Positions 6,517 through 10,496 of a stretch of 10,496 bases of DNA are shown here, piece after piece. Below the pieces are notes generated by a model, which worked only from the letters and a program-made list of their open reading frames with translations, was not told the DNA's origin and made no database searches. Position 1 is the first letter of the stretch, and each line of letters opens with the position of its first letter. This stretch comes from Chloroflexota bacterium. Lineage in GTDB: Bacteria; Cyanobacteriota; Vampirovibrionia; Obscuribacterales; Obscuribacteraceae. The stretch is taken from positions 1 through 10,496 of the forward strand of contig SBAT01000199.1 in assembly GCA_005240105.1 (NCBI GenBank). The letters run 5' to 3'. A program made the translations under genes and the position numbers.

Positions 6517-6541
6517 CATAGGTTCACTTACATAGGTTCAC
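6517..6541 (-). promoter_or_regulatory. Tandem 11-bp direct repeat, possible operator
   Basis: CATAGGTTCAC occurs twice (6517-6527 and 6531-6541), with starts 14 bp apart. On the transcribed strand it reads GTGAACCTATG, a 3-nt spacer (TAA), then GTGAACCTATG again. The pair lies 13 nt upstream of the start of the 117-aa gene, in the leader of the putative SulP-carbonic anhydrase transcript. Tandem half-sites of this size are typical of response-regulator or activator binding, but I cannot name a regulator. No confident promoter hexamers were found here. Confidence 0.4.
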
Positions 6542-6599
6542 CTAGCTAGATTAACACACTAATTTGAAACCAGGTCCAGCAGGCTCTTTAGCCAGGTGT

Positions 6600-6615
6600 T
6601 GTCAGGGTGCTGACA
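6600..6615. repeat. Perfect 6-bp inverted repeat, TGTCAG-GGTG-CTGACA
   Basis: A perfect six-base inverted repeat with a 4-nt loop lies in the 181-bp gap between the second SulP gene and the 117-aa gene. No T-run follows on either strand, so it is not a standard intrinsic terminator. It may be an operator or an RNA hairpin. A weaker GGCT-CTTT-AGCC repeat sits beside it at 6582-6593. Confidence 0.3.
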
Positions 6616-6685
6616 TCAATTGGCTAGTCTGGGGGCATAATAAAGGATGTAGGCTGAGCACGGTTGGGAAGGGCTACTGGTGGGC

Positions 6686-8095
6686 TTATTCAGCTAATTG
6701 ATAGCCGCAATTTGGACACTGCTTTGCAGGCAGTTGGCTTTTAGCCACAGAGGAGGCGCCCAGGGCGTGCTCATAGGAGGCAATTGCCAGACCGGGGGCA
6801 AATTTACCCAATAGATATTTTAGGCTGTGATAGAGGGCTGTAGCCGATACTACCGCTATAGCCAGGTCGGTAACTATAGTAGCGACGGCTGTATAGACCA
6901 TAAGCGAGGTATGGAATTTGCCTTCCTTGAGCACTATTTTGACTTCGTGAATTTTGACCATATTTGAGGCCACGAAGAGGAGCAATCCACCAACAAAGGC
7001 CATTGGGACAGAGCTTAAATACGATGCGCAAAAAACCATAAGGACAATTACGGACGTTCCTTTGAGAATTGAGGACATAGGACTTACCGCGCCAACTTTT
7101 ATGTTAGTTGCTGTTCTTGCTAATGCTCCTGTACATGGAAAGCCGTTGAGAATAGGCACCACGCAATTAACCACTCCTTGACCGAACAATTCTTTGTCGG
7201 GATCGAAGGGAGTGTGATTGTTGCCCAGACGATCGGCCATTCTTGCCGACAATAAACTTTCAAGGGCTGCGATGAATGTGATACTCAAAACAGGCACAAT
7301 CAAATCAGTTAAAGTGAATGAACCAAGAGATGGTGGAGTTATGGCAAAGAGATTTTGTCCAATGTCGCCGTATTGCGTATAAACGAGCGGAATTAAATGT
7401 TCGTGCCAAATGTTATTGGCGACGAATGTGCAAACAAGCATGGCAATTAATGCTGCCGGAACGTAAATGGAGATTTTGCTCAGATTGGTGATCAAAAAAA
7501 TTGTCAGCATGCCCAGCAATAGCGCATGTCCGTGCGCATTTTTTAGCATGTCCGGAAAGTGCTGTAGTTTTTCGAAAACATGGAAACCAATTGAGCCCGT
7601 TTCACCAAGTATGTTTGGGATCTGACTGATTGTAATTGTTGCGGCAATGCCGATTGTAAAACCAACGATGATTGAATGAGGAACGAAATTAAAAAACCTG
7701 CCCAGGCGAAAAATGCCCATGAGCACAACTATAATTCCAGCTATTATTGACGCCAGGATAAGGAAAGGTACATCAAAGCGGTGAATGATGCCGGATATGA
7801 TGGGAATGAAAGCCGCTGTTGGTCCGTATACTTGAAATTTGGACCCGCCCAGGAATCCGCCAATTATGCCGGCTATGGCGCCGGCAATAATGCCATTTTC
7901 AGGACGCATGCCGGAGGCAATGGAGAAGCCAATTCCCAGGGGGATTGCCACAAGTGCCACAATTAAGCCGGCCATGGCGTCTCTAAAGAGCATCAAACCG
8001 ACATTGTTTTTTTTGTAAGCATCGAAGCGTTCGTCAACAACGGACAGGAATTTCTGGCATTCCTGCATTTGCGTCAAGTGAGAATGTTTTGCCAT
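6686..8095 (-). CDS. SulP family anion transporter, STAS-less, with CPNCG tail
   Basis: A 469-residue inner-membrane permease of the SulP/SLC26 family. Diagnostic stretches are AGLIVALVAIPLGIGFSIASG (42-62), FQVYGPTAAF (87-96), the ESLLSARMADRL segment (279-290) followed by DPDKELFGQG, and NGFPCTGALARTATNIKVGA (317-336). Some ten or more hydrophobic spans lie between about 38 and 428. The usual C-terminal STAS domain is absent. The protein ends in a short cytosolic tail closing with KQCPNCGYQLAE, a CxxC knuckle (C460, C463) like half a zinc ribbon. The N-terminal 35 residues are charged and soluble. It resembles the permease part of the SulP-carbonic anhydrase fusion downstream, so the two are paralogues. 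Substrate (bicarbonate, sulfate or other) cannot be deduced. The gap of 90 nt from the upstream coiled-coil gene may hold its own promoter, but none is clear. Confidence 0.92.
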   Translation of the reverse strand: MAKHSHLTQMQECQKFLSVVDERFDAYKKNNVGLMLFRDAMAGLIVALVAIPLGIGFSIASGMRPENGIIAGAIAGIIGGFLGGSKFQVYGPTAAFIPIISGIIHRFDVPFLILASIIAGIIVVLMGIFRLGRFFNFVPHSIIVGFTIGIAATITISQIPNILGETGSIGFHVFEKLQHFPDMLKNAHGHALLLGMLTIFLITNLSKISIYVPAALIAMLVCTFVANNIWHEHLIPLVYTQYGDIGQNLFAITPPSLGSFTLTDLIVPVLSITFIAALESLLSARMADRLGNNHTPFDPDKELFGQGVVNCVVPILNGFPCTGALARTATNIKVGAVSPMSSILKGTSVIVLMVFCASYLSSVPMAFVGGLLLFVASNMVKIHEVKIVLKEGKFHTSLMVYTAVATIVTDLAIAVVSATALYHSLKYLLGKFAPGLAIASYEHALGASSVAKSQLPAKQCPNCGYQLAE

Positions 8096-8186
8096 AAGCC
8101 TGCTCAGTCCCTAATAGAGATTGCCCTGACTCAGGCTTTCTTAAACGACTAATTTCAGTTTATCAGAACCTTCGTCGGCAAGGAAC

Positions 8187-9578
8187 TTAGTACGTCCAGC
8201 CCGGATAGCCGTAGGGATTCAAGTTGCGCCGTGGTGGCGGTGCCGGCGGGTTTATCTGTATTTCCAGGTTTTTTCTTTCGTTGTCCAGTTCGATACACGA
8301 TTGGATTATCTGCTGCAAGTCCGGGTTGTTCTCTGCTTTGAGCATAGCTTCTCGAATTGTCGGCAAATTCCAAGTCTCTTGTTTGTTGGGTAGGTCTTCT
8401 AGTTCATCCAACATGGGCATTACCTGAGGCAATGCTTTGCGCAGGACTTCCACCTGTTGCATGCTAGTCCAGCTGGCATCAGGATTTCTGGTTGTCGGAT
8501 AGGTAGCGAAATCAGCTATCTGTCTTTTAAGTACATGTGCGTAATCAGCTAATTCTCTAAGCCCGGAACCGATTTTTTCTTTTGTCGGTCTTTCTGGATT
8601 GAGTTCTTTGACGGTGTTTGCTTTTCTGGCTATGGCGCGGATGCCCATTAGACCTAGTACACCAACGACACCAACAGGGTGAACGCATAGAATCAGATCG
8701 TCTTCGCTTACCAGCGGATCGGGCTCGTAGCCATCTTTGGTGTGCCGTATGTATTTCGGTAATTCTTGTAGAGCAGGATCAGTCAGTTGTTCGGCTTTTT
8801 TTAGTTGTTCGGGCAATTTGCTAAAACCTACTATTAGCCCATCAAATTGATCGATAACGGCCTTTTCCACTTTGAGCGGGCGTACCTCCTCTTCGTGTGC
8901 GCGTCTTGCCGCATCTTCAAGTTTCTTGCGTTCGGCCTTTTCTTCTTCCAGCGGCCAGTTTATTGTCTCAGCAGCTTTCAGCTTGTCAATTTGAACAAGG
9001 ACATTTTGCGCGTTACGCACAAGATCGACCGTGTCGTCTAGAAGTTGCTGAGTTGTCTGCAGAGAGACTTCTTGCGCAAAAATAGAGTCTTTGACTTTGT
9101 TGAATGGTGAGCTTGCTTTGGAAATGTCCTCTTTCAGGGTCTCGACAATTGGCCGCTTATACTTAAGTTCCATCGGGTAGGTACTTTGAGCCGGAACTAA
9201 ACTAGTAGTGCCGGCCGTTAAGTCTTCGTAGGCTTTAATCAGCCTGACGCCATGTTGCTGGAGGGTGATCGAATCCGGCTTCACGAAGTGCTCAGTGTCT
9301 AAACTTGCTTCGCCAATGAGGATATCTTCGGGATGGTAGCGGCAGCGGCAAATATAGTCGACAATTTCTTTGCAGGATCTCTGAATTTTCTTAGCGTTAG
9401 TTTCAATTTCCAACTGTTTGCTCGGCGTTAATGGTTCGCCTGCCGGTGCTTTTTTTATGAGCTCCTTGGGGTGAGTATTAGCCTCCAAGGACAAATCCTC
9501 AACAGGTTTTATGGGCATGAGTTTCGGCAACTCAGAAGAGCCCTTAATTGCATTTGGCTTTTCTAGAGGGCCGGCCAT
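8187..9578 (-). CDS. Unrecognised helical/coiled-coil protein, coupled to vWA protein
   Basis: A 463-residue protein with no family I recognise. Residues 1-55 are polar and Pro/Lys-rich, probably disordered. A Cys-containing patch (SCKEIVDYICRCRYHPED, 68-85) follows. Residues about 145-265 are strongly helical and charged, with likely coiled coil around 195-245 (LEEEKAERKKLEDAARRAHEEE). A hydrophobic stretch at 295-316 (LILCVHPVGVVGVLGLMGIRA) could be a membrane-contacting helix. Residues 335-440 are again helical. The tail is Pro-rich and ends NPYGYPGWTY. There is no signal peptide. The start ATG overlaps the stop of the vWA gene by one base (TAATG), with AAGGA 8-9 nt upstream, so the two are translationally coupled and probably bind each other. 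It may be a scaffold whose assembly is controlled by the vWA domain; this is inference. Confidence 0.83.
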   Translation of the reverse strand: MAGPLEKPNAIKGSSELPKLMPIKPVEDLSLEANTHPKELIKKAPAGEPLTPSKQLEIETNAKKIQRSCKEIVDYICRCRYHPEDILIGEASLDTEHFVKPDSITLQQHGVRLIKAYEDLTAGTTSLVPAQSTYPMELKYKRPIVETLKEDISKASSPFNKVKDSIFAQEVSLQTTQQLLDDTVDLVRNAQNVLVQIDKLKAAETINWPLEEEKAERKKLEDAARRAHEEEVRPLKVEKAVIDQFDGLIVGFSKLPEQLKKAEQLTDPALQELPKYIRHTKDGYEPDPLVSEDDLILCVHPVGVVGVLGLMGIRAIARKANTVKELNPERPTKEKIGSGLRELADYAHVLKRQIADFATYPTTRNPDASWTSMQQVEVLRKALPQVMPMLDELEDLPNKQETWNLPTIREAMLKAENNPDLQQIIQSCIELDNERKNLEIQINPPAPPPRRNLNPYGYPGWTY

Positions 9579-10396
9579 TATTGATTTCCTTCTGGATTAA
9601 ACCATTGCCGTTTGGCTTGCACCTTATCCATAGAGTGTGGTGAATGACAGTTGCAGCGATGCTGTTTGTTGTCGTGGTGCAGGAATGCGCGGAACTTTTG
9701 CCAGAGGCTGTGATGGGACTGGCGGGGGAGAACTTTTCCTTCCAGGTTCTTGCGTACCATGCTGCCAAATATATTATCGAGAGACTCGGCAGTTGCTGAT
9801 TGAGCTTGAATATTCGGATTGTGCAGATCGTTCAAGCACTTAAGCAGTCCTTCGTTAGCACCTCTTAGTCCGATGATGTCTATCTTGGCGCCGGTTTGCT
9901 TTTGTACTTGGTTCAGGGCGTTGCAGGCATCTTCATCCGGACATGTCCCGTCACCATCCGTAAATAAGATCACGTGCTTGGGTCCTCGGGCTCGAGCTAA
10001 GTCAGCCGGTATCTGTCGTATTGCATAGGTCAAAGGTGTTGTAGAGCCGAAGGAGACGTGGTTTAGTTTGTCGAGGACTTGAGAGCGATTAGCAAGTCCT
10101 GGTCTGACAACGAGTTCTGTCTGTTTGCAGGGATCGCTTATATAGGGGCTGCTTTCGCCGAATTCTCTCAGCCCAAGAATTACATCGTCGTTGATAACAC
10201 CTTCCGGGTAGGCGCCGCTGGCATTAGGTTGTGGGCAGATGGCATCTTCGATGACTTTCTTGCATTGCTCATAATTGCCATAGGTCATGGAAGATGAGCA
10301 ATCAAGTACGAGCAGCAGTGTCTCAGGACCTGCCTGTTCGGGCTTTTTATAATACGAGTCGTAACCGTCCATTAAATGGAATTGCCTCGCTGCCAC
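9578..10396 (-). CDS. vWA-domain protein with intact MIDAS
   Basis: A 272-residue von Willebrand A domain protein. The metal-ion-dependent adhesion site is complete: D32-C-S34-S-S36 after the strand TLLLVL, T120 in GSTTPL, and D147 in LFTDGDGTC. The segment DGDGTCPDEDAC (147-158) matches the vWA subgroup with DG-x-x-TC-x-x-D-x-C, where two cysteines sit next to the site. Such domains bind a divalent cation and a protein ligand. No signal peptide or membrane span is present, so it appears cytosolic. After the domain comes a basic, His-rich tail (about 222-272) containing H-H, C-N-C and W residues. I use the GTG at 10396; a second start, ATG at 10372 (codon 9), is possible and neither has a strong ribosome site. 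Its stop overlaps the start of the coiled-coil gene, which is its likely partner. Confidence 0.86.
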   Translation of the reverse strand: MAARQFHLMDGYDSYYKKPEQAGPETLLLVLDCSSSMTYGNYEQCKKVIEDAICPQPNASGAYPEGVINDDVILGLREFGESSPYISDPCKQTELVVRPGLANRSQVLDKLNHVSFGSTTPLTYAIRQIPADLARARGPKHVILFTDGDGTCPDEDACNALNQVQKQTGAKIDIIGLRGANEGLLKCLNDLHNPNIQAQSATAESLDNIFGSMVRKNLEGKVLPRQSHHSLWQKFRAFLHHDNKQHRCNCHSPHSMDKVQAKRQWFNPEGNQ

Positions 10397-10460
10397 ATTA
10401 ATGAGAGGTTAGCTAAAGGCTGCGTAACTGGCAATCGTAGGCTCCCCACTTGGGTCGCAA

Positions 10461-10496
10461 TTACTTGCCGGAGAAGGCGCCGTGGGAGCCGGTGAC
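10461..10496 (-). CDS. Possible C-terminal end of a further leftward gene (partial)
   Basis: At the right edge one minus-strand frame reads VTGSHGAFSGK then TAA. Ten of its eleven codons end in C, a codon-like pattern absent from the other frames. The stop lies 64 nt before the vWA start, a plausible operon spacing. Eleven codons are too few to identify a protein or to be sure it is coding. Confidence 0.3.
   Translation of the reverse strand, partial: VTGSHGAFSGK

Noticed and set aside
3595..8095. Naming either SulP gene as a specific sulfate or bicarbonate transporter (for example bicA)
   Set aside because: SulP substrate cannot be read from these motifs; the fused anhydrase only suggests bicarbonate.
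8125..8135. CCTGA-C-TCAGG inverted repeat between the coiled-coil and SulP genes
   Set aside because: Five-base arms around one base are too short to claim a site or terminator; no T-run.
8155..8373. A 72-codon minus-strand frame at the end of the coiled-coil gene
   Set aside because: Out-of-frame overlap with the main gene's 3' end; no start signal or domain.
8187..10396. vWA pair as a known MoxR-vWA or vWA conflict system
   Set aside because: No MoxR-type ATPase, protease or effector is visible in the window, so a named system cannot be supported.

Overview
The window is a compact, gene-dense stretch of bacterial chromosome with moderate GC, short intergenic gaps and start/stop overlaps between neighbours. 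No insertion sequence, phage gene, CRISPR array or rRNA is visible. The taxon cannot be fixed from sequence alone. A SulP-carbonic anhydrase fusion, a second SulP transporter and several unrecognised lineage-specific proteins suit an environmental, free-living bacterium. A deep-branching relative of Cyanobacteria (Vampirovibrionia/Obscuribacterales type) is my low-confidence guess.

Left part (1-2300). A single-domain rhodanese is read leftward. Divergent from it is a three-gene rightward operon: a fumarylacetoacetate hydrolase (FAH)-family enzyme, an orotate phosphoribosyltransferase-like protein with a degenerate PRPP motif, and a 55-residue single-span membrane protein. The genes are joined by a 1-nt gap and an ATGA overlap. 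A good extended -10 element lies before the operon and supports an ATG at 484 as the FAH start. After it comes about 100 bp of purine-rich, hairpin-forming sequence. A tRNA-Leu(UAA) on the minus strand follows, with its own near-consensus promoter inside the end of the next gene.

Middle (2400-8095), all leftward. An unrecognised 377-aa membrane protein lies downstream of an 833-aa SulP-STAS-beta-carbonic anhydrase fusion. A 117-aa putative exported or anchored small protein sits just upstream of the fusion. Further upstream is a second, STAS-less SulP transporter with a CPNCG tail. The likely theme is uptake of an inorganic anion such as bicarbonate, coupled to CO2/HCO3- interconversion. Substrates are inferred from family only.

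Right part (8187-10496), leftward. A von Willebrand A (vWA) protein with an intact metal site (MIDAS) is translationally coupled (TAATG overlap) to a 463-aa protein predicted to be mostly helical or coiled-coil and of no recognised family. They look like a dedicated two-protein module. The extreme right edge may hold the last codons of another leftward gene.
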